Source of the DNA: Endocarpon pusillum Z07020
Taxonomy: Eukaryota > Ascomycota > Eurotiomycetes > Verrucariales > Verrucariaceae
DNA: 64,000 bases
NCBI RefSeq assembly: GCF_000464535.1
Contig: NW_006916325.1
Span: 229,052-293,051 of the forward strand
Direction of reading: 5' to 3'
The first letter of the stretch is position 1, and each line of letters opens with the position of its first letter. This document shows positions 22,045 to 33,443 of the stretch, piece by piece. The position numbers and the translations under genes are program-made. The notes under the pieces were generated by a model. It did not search any database. It was not told the DNA's origin and saw only the letters and a program-made list of their open reading frames with translations.

Positions 22045-23824
22045 CTACGGCCTCCCCAATTTCCACCTGGCAATCCGATCCTGCACTTCCTCCCAAGGGA
22101 TCTGTTTCCTCCTGACGCCCTCCTCCAACCCCTCCTGGACCACCACCGTCGGCGCGCCTGTGCCCTTCCCGGGATTCTGCACCAGCCCACCAAACACCAT
22201 CCTAGCCACCCTCTTCAGATCCTCCACCGTCAACTCCTCGATCTTGCTGCACATCTCCATGGCCCCGACCTTGCGCCCGTGAGTCTGCACCTGCCGGCCC
22301 AGATCCTCGAGCTCGACCAGGCGGGACTCGAGATTCATGAGCAGCGAAGAGCGGAGCTGGTTCTTGGCTCGGTTCACCTCCGCCACTTGGAGGGCGGAGA
22401 AGNNNNNNNNNNNNNNNNNNNNNNNNNNNNNNNNNNNNNNNNNNNNNNNNNNNNNNNNNNNNNNNNNNNNNNNNNNNNNNNNNNNNNNNNNNNNNNNNNN
22501 NNNNNNNNNNNNNNNNNNNNNNNNNNNNNCTTGCCGGGGCCACCGGCCGAGAAGGAACCGCCGCCGCCGAGGAGGGTTTGGAGGGTGGCGAGCGCGTAGA
22601 TGTCCGGCGAGGAGATGGGAGGTGCTTCGAAGGCGAGGTGGATGTGGCTGAGGGGGATGTTGAGGGTGTTTGTGGGGTGCGGGAGTGGAGGGAGGGCGAG
22701 GAATCCGCCGGTGTAATGGGATGGTTGGGTTAGGTCGAGGCTTGAGGGCTGGAGGAGGGAGGGGCTGATGGGCGAGACGATGGCGTGTTTGGAGGCGGAG
22801 GTGGAAAGGTTCTTGAAAAGCGGGAGTTTGGAGAGAATCTTGGAGGACGAGCTGGTTGAGGATGAGGAGGAGGGTGGAGGGGTGTACATGGACGAAGCGA
22901 TGGATGATGAGGTGGTGGACGCGGTGGACGTAGTGAATGTAGTGGACGAGCTATCGGAGAAGTCTGTGGAAGATGCGGATGAGAGGCTTGCAGAATCACT
23001 TCTTGATGAATATGGTCCTTCGCCTTGCCTCATATCACCAAAATACTGCTCCGTGAGCCGCACGGCCTCGTCATGCTGAACACCGGCAAATGCAACCACC
23101 ATCCTTTCCGGCTTGTAAAACGTATCTCTATACTTCTCGATCAAGCCTTTGGAGATATAAGGCAATCGTTCCTTCGGACAGAGCAATGGATTGCCCAGGG
23201 TGTTGTCCTTGTATGCGGCCATGTGAACCAGCTCTCCAATAATCAGTTCCGGCTTTGACCAGATCTCTTGTATTTCATATGCAGCAGTCTCTAGCTGCTG
23301 CTGAACCTCGCCATTGGTGATTGCCGGATCTCGAATCGTCTCGGCAAGTAGCCCAACGGTCGTCGGCACTGCTGAGTTGAAGGTTGCAGATTGGTACATC
23401 AACGTTTCTCTGGATGAGTGACATTGTATGTTTCCCCCGAGTGTCTCTAAGGATTCCAACATCTGATCCGCCGTTTTTTGCTTGGTCGACTTGAAAGCAA
23501 GTCGATCGATGATATGGCTGATTCCGCGCAGACTTTCATTCTCATACCGTGAGCCTGCATCGAGATATACTCCCACTCCAGAGAAGGGTCCAGGCAGAGA
23601 TTCGGTCGCGACTCGGAGTCCATTTGGGAGCTTTGTGATGTGGTCGAGCTCGACAGGATCCTGTTTTCGGGGTTAGCATACATGTCTTCGCATGCGTATG
23701 TGATCATCCTCTGGCTTGCCTTCTGGGCTCGATCTCTCACTGTTGCAAAGTGTCGAGTGGAGGCTGTGGAGAGCCGGGGCGCTGTCTTTGCGATGTCAAG
23801 CGCCTTTGCGGCTGAGGAGCGCAT
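22045..23824 (-). CDS. MAS2: Mitochondrial processing peptidase alpha subunit
   Basis: Exon 1 23824-23741 (MRSSAAKALDIAK..., an Arg/Ser/Ala-rich presequence), intron 23740-23661 (GTGAGA, branch TGCTAAC, ACAG), exon 2 from 23660. It reads LDHITKLPNGLRVATESLPG, GVYLDAGSRYENESLRG, then a Ser/Thr-rich insert, KLPLFKNLSTSASKHA, IHLAFEAPPISSPDIYALA and the glycine-rich substrate loop GGGGSFSAGGPGK, where an N run (22403-22529) cuts the gene. It resumes as FSALQVAEVNRAKNQLRSS, LVELEDLGRQVQTHG and ends with RIARWKLGRP. Alpha lacks the zinc motif of the beta subunit and binds presequences in the matrix. The frame before the gap and the frame after it do not agree over 127 N, so the gap length is an estimate or hides an intron. 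Confidence 0.93.
22403..22529. other. Assembly gap (127 N) inside the MPP alpha gene
   Basis: Unknown bases. Without an intron, coding continuity needs a true length of 2 modulo 3, which 127 is not. Confidence 0.99.
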
Positions 23825-24693
23825 ACTGCAGAAGATATCCAGGCACACTGTATGCTAACTGCAGCAGCGATGCCAGTGGAAGAATCATTTACACCAGAGG
23901 CTGCACAAGAGGCTACACAAGAGGCTGTCCAGTGTCCAAGCAGCCATGGGAAATTTGAGCGACGCGATGCCGCTTTCGGCAGCTTCCCAGCCCAACGACT
24001 GCGCTTGCTTAACTAACTGGCTACGTAACTTACAGACACAAGTCACTGAATGAAGGCCCAAAGGCCCGAGGCCCTCAGCCTCCTGATCCTGCTCACAGCT
24101 TCAACTCAATGCCCGACAAAAGCCACAACAACGGCATCGGCACAGGCAGAGTGCAAGGCATAAACATCGTGATACTGATACTGATACTGATACAGCCATC
24201 GCCACCCCAGGGAAGAGGCTCCCAGTGTACGCTACTGCAAGAACTCAGCTGGCTGGTTGAAGGGAGAAGGGCAGGCTATGACACACTAGTCAGCCTCTAC
24301 ACTCCTTCCCAGTCCACCGGCGCACCGATCGCCGACCCAGGCCCCATATCGCATCTTGTGCCAGACTGAGAGATTGTCCGCTCAAAGCCCGGTTCATTGC
24401 ATTGAGCGAAGTCCATGAAACACGCATATCGCTTTTTTTTGAGCTGAGATCATTTGACATCCGCTAATTGACGATTTGCTGTACTGCAGACTGAAAGAGA
24501 CTCTTATCCTATCCCCGTGCTGAATTCGTATGACCGGCGATCTGCCGCAAGTGGAGAGCGAACCGTGAACCCTCAGGCTGCATTTGAAGAGAAGGCACAG
24601 AAGGCACAAAAGGCATCTTGCTCCTGCCCACTCCTATACCCACCTCATACTATTCATACTCACCCCAGAGACGACCACATATAATACCGGTCA
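23825..24693. other. Divergent intergenic region
   Basis: Lies between the 5' ends of MPP alpha (-) and the FHA-RING gene (+). It contains short degenerate repeats: three copies of ACACAAGAGGCT-like units near 23890-23925 and four GATACT units near 24166-24190. No gene supported. Confidence 0.5.
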
Positions 24694-26553
24694 ATGACTG
24701 CGACCTCCCTTTCCAATCCTACTGCCGCCTCCACGAGTGCTGAGAGAACCAATACGCCTTCTCCAACCCCTCGCCGTCGTGGGCTCAGCAGTCTGCGCAG
24801 ATTAGGCCCTCCTTCTCCTGGTGAATCCTCAAGGCTATCACCAAGAAACTATTTTTCTCGTTCTGTCAGCTACCCACAAAACCCGCCTAATACTCCTCGA
24901 GCCACTCCGGCGAAGAGCACGCTTCGTTCGAATGCACCTCAACCTCCAGGTGCCACTGACCCGGCGAGCCGAGAACTAGTATCACGAGAAATTACTGATC
25001 ATCCGACATCAAATACGGCCAACTCAACTACTTCGCCTCTCGCCTCCCCACCGGGTGCTGAACCGCCAGACATGGCTCGACATAGGCCCCCTACCAATCC
25101 AAGGGCAACAACTTCAGAATCAGTACACAGTGTTGAAGCACAAAGATCTACGAGAGTTGGAGGGGACACAAGTGACGGCATTGGAAATGTTAGCAATGCT
25201 CAGACGAACGATGCTACCCAAGAAGCCTCTGATGAAAAGACAAGACAACCGACAATTCGCTTCTTTCCTCACCAAGACTTACGGCAGGGCCGGCCATCAT
25301 TATCATTCAACCCAATCATTCGAACGCTTCCGCATGAGTCTTCCATCATCCGTGTCGGACGATATTCGGAGCGGGAAGGCATTCCCATATCGACTCCCAC
25401 TGGACCATCAGATGCCCCAGTGGGCTTCAAGTCCAAGGTGGTCAGTCGTAAGCATTGCGAGTTCAGCTTCTCCAACGGCAGCTGGCAGATCAAGGATGTA
25501 AGCAGTTCCTCGGGCACTTTTTTGAACCATATCAGGCTTAGTCAGCCAAACACCGAGTCGAGGTTATATCCTGTCAAAGACGGTGATATCGTCCAGCTTG
25601 GCATTGACTTCCGTGGTGGAGAGGAAATGATATTCAGGTGCGTGAAGATTCGCATTGAATGCAATCGCGCCTGGCAGAAACGTCCGAACAACTTCAAGTA
25701 AGTAGTGCTTGGATACCATTATTCCTCTGCTGATCAATACACTTCCCAGTATGAGTCGGCATGCTCAGTTGCAGAAACTTGGAAAAGGAGATGCAAAAGT
25801 AGACGAGAACAAAGGTGAATGTTCGATATGTCTGGGAGATGTTGCAGTGAGTCTGTCCTTCCACAAAAACCTGAGCGCGATCTAAATTTTCTATAGCCGT
25901 GTCAGTCGTTGTTCATCGCCGCATGTGCCCACGTTTGGCACTACAAATGTATCCGTCGCATGCTTATGGGCAGCAATTACCCACAATTTACGTGTCCCAA
26001 TTGTCGCGCTATCACTGATCTAGAAGCCGAGTTTGACGTAGAAGACGGAGAAGAATGGGAGCAACCTCCTGAATCACCTGTCCATGTAGAAGATATACCC
26101 GCCAGCACGACTCAACCTGCCAACTCACTACAGAATCAACAGGACACTGTCCATGTTGGTGGTGCAGCCGCAGCCTATGACGAAGCGGGTGACGTCGACC
26201 TTACCAACATACAGTTCGAAGGCAATGCCGATCAGACGATTGCAACCCCCCAGACCACCATCAATGGGCTCCTGTCACGTCGACAAACATTGAACTCAAG
26301 TGCCTCGCCAGCCATCGCGCCTGTCGATGGCATCGAGATACCAAGAGCATCCAATGCTGCACCACTGGGTGTGGTTGTGTCTAACGACACTCCTGCCACG
26401 CTGCGTACCGCAACCCCAACCTCAGTTGACCTCATTGGCGGAGAAGGACCATTGACACCTAGAAATGATGCTGGACCATTCGTATTTGATGGGAGTGCTG
26501 GTCGGGCCAGTGGTCGTCGCCTTACCGCGTCTGCTACGGACGAGCCTGAATGA
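24694..26553 (+). CDS. FHA-RING E3 ubiquitin ligase, Dma1/Dma2 type
   Basis: Exons 24694-25697, 25750-25846, 25897-26553; introns of 52 and 50 nt (GTAAGT and GTGAGT donors); 585 aa. The N-terminal 190 residues are Ser/Pro/Thr-rich and probably disordered. The FHA domain (about residues 190-325) shows the phospho-binding pattern IIRVGRYSE, VVSRKHCEFS and SSSSGTFLNHIRLS. A RING-H2 domain follows (about 355-415): CSICLGDV, AACAHVWHYKCIRRML, CPNC. The order FHA then RING with this spacing matches yeast Dma1/2, S. pombe Dma1 and vertebrate RNF8/CHFR-like ligases, which act in mitotic checkpoints and septin/spindle-position control. The C-terminal tail is long, acidic and then Ser/Thr/Pro-rich. Both introns fall between FHA and the zinc-ligand core, the second inside the RING. 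Confidence 0.9.
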
Positions 26554-27459
26554 GCCATGCCTTGAATATCGCAAGAATCAGAATGAGTAACCACGAAGAG
26601 TGGGTAGGAATATCATCAGCCAACGAGGATAACCCTTGCTGAGAATGATAGTCACTGTGACCGACCTGGTCAGACTCTCCTAAGACGCGCAGTCTGCAGC
26701 GATTGACGTTTCATGGGGCGATACGACCTGCAGGCTGGCTCTCAAGGTCTCAGCCGTTGTGTGAGAGATAGACTAATGTGAAACAAAATACTGTGTTAGC
26801 TTGGCAGTTCTCAATATGACAGGAGTTCCTCGTCTGCCTTGTTTGAATATCTGATGAATGGATGGTTCAATAACTCGGTGGTGAATATAAGCCCCGTTTA
26901 CAGTTGTTACAAGCCCGGTGTTGCACTAGAGCCTTGAGACCAGCCAGAGTAACCCCAAACAGGAGGAATTCCGCCCATTGGTCCTCCTGTTCTCCACCAT
27001 TCTCACCAATCCTTACCAATCCTCACCAATCCTCACCAGGCCTCACCAGATCCTGAGGGCGGCTGCACCACGTCTGATCAGTCGATATAAACCCCATTCA
27101 GGATCAGTTCAACCCACTGTTAGTTATGGAGTCTAAACGCGCTTTCAACTGCATCCGGCGGGTTCAGGGACAGGCTCAGGGGTGGGTTCAGGGGTCTCTT
27201 CTCCAACTCGACCCCAATTCTTTCAGTGTTTGGGGTTTGCAACTCAACGTTCATGACCAATATAATAATCGTCCACAGTTCTGTCCTTCATTTTTCCCAA
27301 TCTGCCATAGGCTTCTCATTGCAGTACTATTTCTTTGATGCGAGCGGGACTCGCCTTGTCTCTATCCTATCCCAAAGATAGCCAGTGGGTGCCGATTTGC
27401 CCTTGCAACCACATAGCACAGAAGAGATCTTTCCTCCTGTACCACAGTCAATTGCGAAG
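26554..27459. other. Intergenic region with a 10-bp tandem repeat
   Basis: 3' flank of the FHA-RING gene and 5' flank of the bestrophin-like gene. At 27001-27050 five aligned 10-bp units of the form CCTCACCAAT occur. A GGTTCAGG-type repetition follows at about 27155-27200. No gene seen. Confidence 0.55.
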
Positions 27460-28727
27460 ATGAGGTTCGAATCACCCCTCATGAGCCCGGGTCCTCGTAC
27501 TCCTGTCCCTGGTGCTATCAAACACATACGAACAAAGTCGTATCCCATGAAACACTCCACGAGAACGAAGCCTCGAAGGTCAGCCAATATCAATTACTCC
27601 GATTGACTTCCTGAATTGACTCAGATTATAGGTGGCCACTGGTCCTACGATTCATCAAAGGCGCCGTTCATGCCATGATCCTTATCCCAGTACTCCTACA
27701 TGCAGCTTGGGCCGTTGGCGTCATCTCTATCCATACCTATACTCACAGAGACATCTCGTTACCCTCTACAATCGTGAGAAATCTGACCCTACGCTTTCTG
27801 CTGGGGGAGACCCTCGACTGACAATGTTATCAGATCCCCTCGCTTTCCATAGTTGTCGGTCTCATGCTTGTGTTCCGCAATCAAACCTCCTGGAATCGCT
27901 TCTGGGATGGCCGTAACAATCTTACCACCATAACAACCAGTGTACGCAATCTGGCCCGCACCTTCCTTACTTGTTCCTACCTCAAAGACCAACACCTCGA
28001 CTCCCTTGAACAAGCAGACATTGAGCGCACTGTTCGTGTCTTGGTTGCCATTCCTTTTGCCGTGAAAAACCACCTCCGTGGCGAGTGGGGTGCCGCGTTT
28101 GCCCCAATGGCAAACAAAGATATCGAGCAGGGCGGAAACTACAACATCACACCCCGGCTGAATCCAGAGTATGAGAACCTGTTACCTGCAGGACTCAAAG
28201 GCCATGAGGACGAGGGCTTAGGTCTGCCTTTGCAGTTAACATTCATGATCGAGGCCTTCATCACACGTGGCGGCCACCGAGGCTGGTTCTCTCCACCACA
28301 GGCCTCGCTACTGACCACTCAGGTCAACTCGATCGTAGCGGCTTATGGCAACATGGAAACCATTCGCATCACTCCTATGCCAATCGCCCATCTGATCCAC
28401 CAGAAGCAGGTCCTGGCCCTGTTCTGCTGTGTCTTGCCATTCGCCATGGTGGATGAGATGGGATGGTGGACCGTCTTGATTGTGACTTTGGTGACATTTA
28501 CACTCTACGGCATTGAAGGAATTGGATGTCAGCTCGAGGATCCCTTCGGACACGACCGGAACGATATCAAGATGGATGCCATCGTTACGGATACTCGGGT
28601 TGAAGTCTTCACCCTGCTGGACGAATGGAGGCATACGGTGCGCAGGGGCGAGCAAAGTGGCGTCAAGGGCGAAATGTTCTTCGATGCGGTGATGCCAACT
28701 CCCCATGGAACAACTCCTAGGAATTGA
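27460..28727 (+). CDS. Bestrophin-like (RFP-TM/UPF0187) membrane channel protein
   Basis: Exons 27460-27578, 27632-27773, 27834-28727; introns of 53 and 60 nt; 384 aa. Family features are the early hydrophobic segment RWPLVLRFIKGAVHAMILI, IVVGLMLVFRNQTSWNRFWDGR (bestrophin-type FRxxxxxxRxWEGR-like motif), a cytosolic helical region with a second pair of membrane segments (LALFCCVLPFAMVDEMGWW, VLIVTLVTFTLYGIEGIG), and the closing QLEDPFGHDRNDIKMD, equivalent to the bestrophin ENPFG..DLP..D motif. Fungal members are usually called UPF0187 or bestrophin homologues and are presumed anion channels. The start at 27460 is the first ATG of exon 1; an upstream exon cannot be excluded. Confidence 0.86.
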
Positions 28728-29539
28728 CATGAGGCGGTGAGTAGGCCAGAGGCGGTCATGATCAAAAGGAGATCTGCGGATCTCATTTGATGGGAGTCGC
28801 TACCACTGTTCCGCCTACATTTCGTTCGAGCCACACCACCGATATCTGCTCCCGCATGTCCTTGGTCTTTCCTGGCATGAACACTCAGTCTACTCACCAT
28901 CTATCACAGGCGTTCTTTGTGTTTGTCCACTTGCGCTTAAACAGAGCGACAAGGCTTGTTTGTCGTTACTTTACTGCCGAGAAAAATGGCTTTCCTCTTC
29001 CGTTCAGGCAGCACGCGATTTTGCCGTTCTCGAAGAGGCGTTCCACAGGATGGAGTCCGCTGCAGTCGTTGTTGCAGAGGGAGGGCATCCTGACTCGATG
29101 GTGTTCTAGCTGTTCTTCTAGCGTTAGCAAGCGTTGTATCATTTTTAGACTGAGTTCAACGTGGGAAAGGATAGAAGCATGAGACTGCCGGAAGAAGCGA
29201 ACAAGCTCATGATGCACAAAGCTTGATCGTTGTACGTTATTTGATTTGTTTCTGATAGCAACTGGTGAAGGGATCTCCTCATTCCTCGGAAAGCAGCTGA
29301 AGTGGCTAAATTTTGGAGACCGATGTAGCCACCTAAGAATGCCTCTCTGATCTTCCAGCTCGCAGTCGAATTCGTTGGGATGTTCCCGCTTCTCTAAACC
29401 TCTTCGCCACAAGTTCGAGCTATATGCTCTGTTCGTCTCCTGTTTGAATGTCCCCTTTGATGCTCTCAGTGATGAGCTGAATTCTTATCCTTAGCTTTGA
29501 TCTCCTATAAAGCGTCGCAAAGCCTAGGCCAAGCCGACC
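28728..29539. other. Convergent 3' intergenic region, no gene seen
   Basis: Lies between the 3' ends of the bestrophin-like gene and the Sm D3 gene. Opposing short frames (28787-29182, 28966-29412) show no domain. Confidence 0.55.
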
Positions 29540-29971
29540 TCAACCTCTCCTTCCGGCTCTTGCCCGATTGACCGTCGCCCTTCCTCTCGCCAGCCCCACC
29601 CCCTTGCCTCTCGTCCCGCGACTCCTGAACATCGGGGCATTCCTCAGCATGTCGGGTACGATGAAGAACCGCACATGGCTGCCACGGATGTAGACCTGGT
29701 CGAGGTGAGAGACGCGTCCATCACGGGCGGTGACGGTGATGTCCTTGAGCTGGACATTCATGTTGTCTTCGGCTTCGAGGAGCTTGCCGCGGTAGACTTG
29801 GCCGGTTGTTAGCTCGAGGGTTACGACGTGGCCCTGTTGGTTGTTGGTTGGTTAGATGGGCGGTGAGAAGGGAGTGAAGGGTGTGGGAGGGTGGGTTGAG
29901 GGGGGCTGGCTTACTTGGGCTTCGTTGAGCAGTTTTATGGGAATACCGATTGTGGAGGTGAGTTTGCCCAT
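29540..29971 (-). CDS. SMD3: Small nuclear ribonucleoprotein Sm D3
   Basis: Exon 1 29971-29915 (MGKLTSTIGIPIKLLNEAQ), intron 29914-29834 (81 nt, GTAAGC...CTGTTGG reversed to CAACAG), exon 2 29833-29540; 116 aa. Sm1 and Sm2 motifs are nearly invariant: GHVVTLELTTGQVYRGKLL, EDNMNVQLKDITVTARDG, VSHLDQVYIRGSHVRFFIV, DMLRNAPMFRS, then an Arg/Gly tail (RGKGVGLARGRATVNRARA). Sm D3 is one of seven Sm proteins forming the ring on U1, U2, U4 and U5 snRNAs. A GTAAGT on the minus strand near 30175-30180 could start a 5' UTR intron. Confidence 0.97.
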
Positions 29972-30366
29972 GGTGGGCTAGGTGCTGGGGAGGGCAACAG
30001 CGCAGTCTGTGCCTCCGAGAGGGTGATGGGAAGTTTCTGTAGGGTGAGGACAGAGGCGATCGGTACTTAGTGAATCATTAGGGTTGTTGTTTTAGAAGAC
30101 AGAATGGATGGCAGCGCAGTAAAAATGACCACACAAAATAAGCTTTGGACCCTGAAGCACTAGCGCCGAGCTAACTTACTTGTAGGAAGTGCTGCTGGAA
30201 GGAATCTTTACTGCATTCTTTTCTCCTTCTATACACCAGATCTGCCCAATTAGCAGCATGTAAAGTACTCCTGCGCCCCTTGTTCGTATTTGCATGGGTG
30301 CTGTCTTGCATCTGATCGTCGTCTATCTTCCTGGTTTATCTATCGACGGTCGGGGAGCAGACCAGC
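29972..30366. promoter_or_regulatory. Divergent promoter between SMD3 and GEP4
   Basis: About 395 bases between two divergent start codons. A possible SMD3 5' UTR intron donor lies on the minus strand near 30175-30180. No other site is distinctive. Confidence 0.45.
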
Positions 30367-31047
30367 ATGCCACTCTTCTCCAACCTTCCTGCTGCCCGAC
30401 TTACGCTGTCGTATCTCCTTCATGATCCCTCATCCGTTCTGCCGCATGCTCAGGTTCCAACCTTCCTGTTTCTCCCATTGCCTCTGTCGGCAGCTCTCCC
30501 TTCTAAACCCTCACCACAAGTCCGTGCTCTTGTCTTGGATAAGGACAACACGCTGTGCCCGCCAGAGACAAACATGATGCACCCTACTTACCTGACCAAG
30601 TTAGACAAGATCCGCTCATCTCCTGAATTCTCCCACTCTTCGCATAGCATCCTCATTGTCAGTAACACGGCCGGTAGCACGGCATCTGCTGTTCATGAGG
30701 CAGAGGCCAAGGCTCTAGAAGCTGAACTTGGCATTCCTGTCTTGCGCCAACATCCGGAACGAAGGAAGCCGTTTTGTGGACCTGATGTTCTCAAGTACTT
30801 CTCGGACCATGGTGTGACATCTAATCCTGCAGAGATAGTCGTGGTAGGGGATCGCTTGGGTACTGATGTCGTGATGGCGCGGGAAATGGGTGCTTGGAGC
30901 ATGTGGGTGCGAGATGGCTTTCGAAATCCAGAGATGCCTGGACGGGACTATCGTGGATCTTTGGCAAAGATGGAGGTTCGGTTCGAGCGGCTTCTCAGGG
31001 GTGGACTGGGGAAGAGAGCTCCTTTCCCAAAGGGGTTTCCATCCTAA
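30367..31047 (+). CDS. GEP4: Mitochondrial phosphatidylglycerophosphate phosphatase
   Basis: Single exon, 226 aa, start ATG 30367. HAD-type motifs: motif I VRALVLDKDNTLC (nucleophile and acid-base Asp pair of DxDN), motif II region SILIVSNTAGS, the Lys in PERRKPFCGPDVLKYF, and motif III GDRLGTDVVMAREMG with the metal-binding Asp. The order and spacing match yeast Gep4, which removes phosphate from phosphatidylglycerophosphate on the matrix side of the inner membrane in cardiolipin synthesis. The opening segment PLFSNLPAARLTLSYLLHDP resembles Gep4 N-termini and probably supports membrane association. Confidence 0.92.
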   Translation: MPLFSNLPAARLTLSYLLHDPSSVLPHAQVPTFLFLPLPLSAALPSKPSPQVRALVLDKDNTLCPPETNMMHPTYLTKLDKIRSSPEFSHSSHSILIVSNTAGSTASAVHEAEAKALEAELGIPVLRQHPERRKPFCGPDVLKYFSDHGVTSNPAEIVVVGDRLGTDVVMAREMGAWSMWVRDGFRNPEMPGRDYRGSLAKMEVRFERLLRGGLGKRAPFPKGFPS

Positions 31048-31466
31048 GCAACTCCTAAGGAACCAGCGGGTGTCTGATATACATCAACTGTGTGATAAGG
31101 GCATGAAGAGGCCTTCCTGGGAGCCAAAGCGCCATTTCATTGTTGCAAACTGAAGCTGTAAGGATATCAGTGGTGCACAGAACCTGCAGGGTTGCAATAT
31201 TGATTAAGAAACTGTCAAACACAAGTTGCTGTGCTGGTCACGTGGTATACCATAAGGGAATGCCTTCACAACACCATCGATCTTCTTTGACACCTGGATC
31301 TGAACCATCTCAAAACAACTCAGACACTCTATCTTCAAGTTGCAGCAGATATTCACAAATTCTACTATCGGCAAGCAAGTCACATCTGCGCAATTCTACA
31401 TCCTCTCATCCGCCTCCAACTTTCAGCAGCACAGAATCGTTGGCGAGATCATCTTTCGTTCGCAGT
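31048..31466. other. Intergenic sequence and leader of the Pro/Ser-rich gene
   Basis: No separate gene. The frame of the next gene is open through much of this stretch, and an in-frame ATG at 31260 could be an alternative start, but the composition here looks like a leader. Confidence 0.45.
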
Positions 31467-32754
31467 ATGGCCTCATCGTCACCCTTTGTGGCAGGCGCTG
31501 GATCTGGCGGAGCTGGTGATATCAGTCCAGATCAAGGCCGTCCAAGTAGTGGTGAGCTGAGTGGTAATTCTGGAGTGTCTATACCTGTTCTACTGCCTTC
31601 TAACCCCCCTGAAAGTGCCTGGTACCTCGACTTCCGGAGGAGTGAGTGACGTTCCGGTCACGCCACATGAGCAAGAAGCGCCAGTCAATACAGGAGGTCT
31701 ACAGGATCAAGCCCCTTCCCAAGGTATGCCAACATCTAATAGCTTTTACTCTTCTCTTCTGACTGAGCTCGTTCATCTAGATGCTACCAACCTAGGAGGA
31801 CCACAAGCCATCAGCCACACTGCTTCATTGTCTGACCAAGCGGCTTCACAAAGCCAGATCACAAATATTCAGCAAAATAGCATTGTCCCAACTGGTCTGG
31901 TGTCTACGTCCGGTTATCGTACCCGATCTTCCACACAGTCTTTGCCAGCCGCAAACACTCGGTATACACCCCTTCCCGCCGCAACAAAGACTGATCCTGC
32001 TGTCAAGCGTGGACGTGGACGAGCACAAAATCATCCTTCGCAAGCCGCCCCACAAGCACCACCTCCAAACACTGCTGCTACATCCGGCCAGGCATATCCC
32101 ACCCTCTCCGCTACAAATACTACAGCGATTCAGGCTCCAGTCCCTCCATCTTCGAGTGCATCCTCGATTACCAGTACTGTTGCTCCCTATCCTCAAGCAG
32201 CCCCTCTCCCAGCCTTACCTCCATATGTTCAATCTTCAGCACCGGCCGCCTCAACGCCTGTTCAGGATCCTGTCAGCTCTCAAACGATTACTCAGGTGCA
32301 ATTGGCTCTACTCAACGAGCTCCTGGCAATATATTACGCTCGTCTTCCGACGTTCTCCACCTTCCCTTCTGGCCAACCATACCCATATCCAGCGCCTCGT
32401 GTTGTAATTGGACCCCTGGCCGATCGGTACCCGTACACTAGCTCGCTCGGATCCGACACCATGGGGACCCAACCACAATATCCACCCTACGGCAACCCTC
32501 CTTTCCCACTCAACGCCTATCTCGGCCGAGACCTCAACAATGGCCCCGGCTTCCCATCAATGGCAGTCACCGGCGGACCGTCAATGGCCTGCTTCCAGCG
32601 CAGTGCGGCTGATGCTCGCGTCGATGTTGGGTTTGGGCCGGGAATTGAGATTGCCGACGAGTTCAAGGCGTTGGCGGAGAGGTATGCGAGGGAGCATAGG
32701 AGGGAGATAGTGGAGGGTGACAAGGCTGTTTTGGGAATGGGGCGGATGGAGTAG
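31467..32754 (+). CDS. Pro/Ser/Thr/Gln-rich protein of unknown function
   Basis: Exons 31467-31551 and 31616-32754; intron of 64 nt (GTGAGC, branch TTCTAACC, AAAG); 407 aa. I chose ATG 31467 (MASSSPFVAGAG) because of its purine-rich context and the leader-like sequence before it; ATG 31260 would add 69 residues. Most of the protein is low complexity, rich in Pro, Ser, Ala, Gln and Tyr, with a basic spot KRGRGRAQ. The only well-ordered part appears to be the C-terminal 50 residues, with a helix (IADEFKALAERYAREHRRE). I recognise no family. A disordered nuclear or RNA-associated role is possible but not shown. Confidence 0.65.
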
Positions 32755-33443
32755 GTGGCTGGTTTGGGCCGGTTTCTAGATTGGGTAGCTTGGAGTTTTT
32801 GTGGTTCTGCAGTGCTCTGTGCTGCCCGGGAGGGCTTCGTAGGAATGAATAGAAAATTTGCATTTTCTACAGAATTCTAAAATCCAAAACTCTGAGGGAA
32901 AAATAGTCTTTTTTTATTATTCTGGTGCCCTCCCCGTGAGCACAAGAAGATGCTTCACTTTTATGGTGAATATTTATGCTTTTGGGGCAGAGGGGAACAC
33001 TGTTTGTTTATTGAGGATTTCATTTCAGAATCATGGAGGCCTCCGTATAAGCGTCAAATGATTTCTATCATTCTGTGGATTCTCTAGTAAAGATCGACGA
33101 GGAAGGCCCGAAGGCCCCCTGTTCTTTGCTCTACTAGGATGCGGCGAGAAATAGTACATCAAGTAGCTCCCACACGGATATTTAAATTAAGTTAGCGGAC
33201 CTTCAAATCGAAAATTCAACCCATATCAAATTGATTAAAATTCAAATCGGGCATTCCAGCACTTCGGATCAACCTAGGCCAAATGACTCATTAGCTGAGA
33301 TGCCGCAGCGTAGCAATTGAATAATCCTGCCAAATAAAATAACACAACTACCTTCAAAACTGTTATTTCTGCTCTTATATGGACCTGCTGTTATCACCGT
33401 CGAACACCAGCTAGGCCCCAAGTTGTGGAAAATCATCAAAAAG
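32755..33443. other. A/T-rich intergenic sequence
   Basis: Upstream of LYS1, notably A/T-rich between about 32860 and 33400. No gene or repeat of note. Confidence 0.55.
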
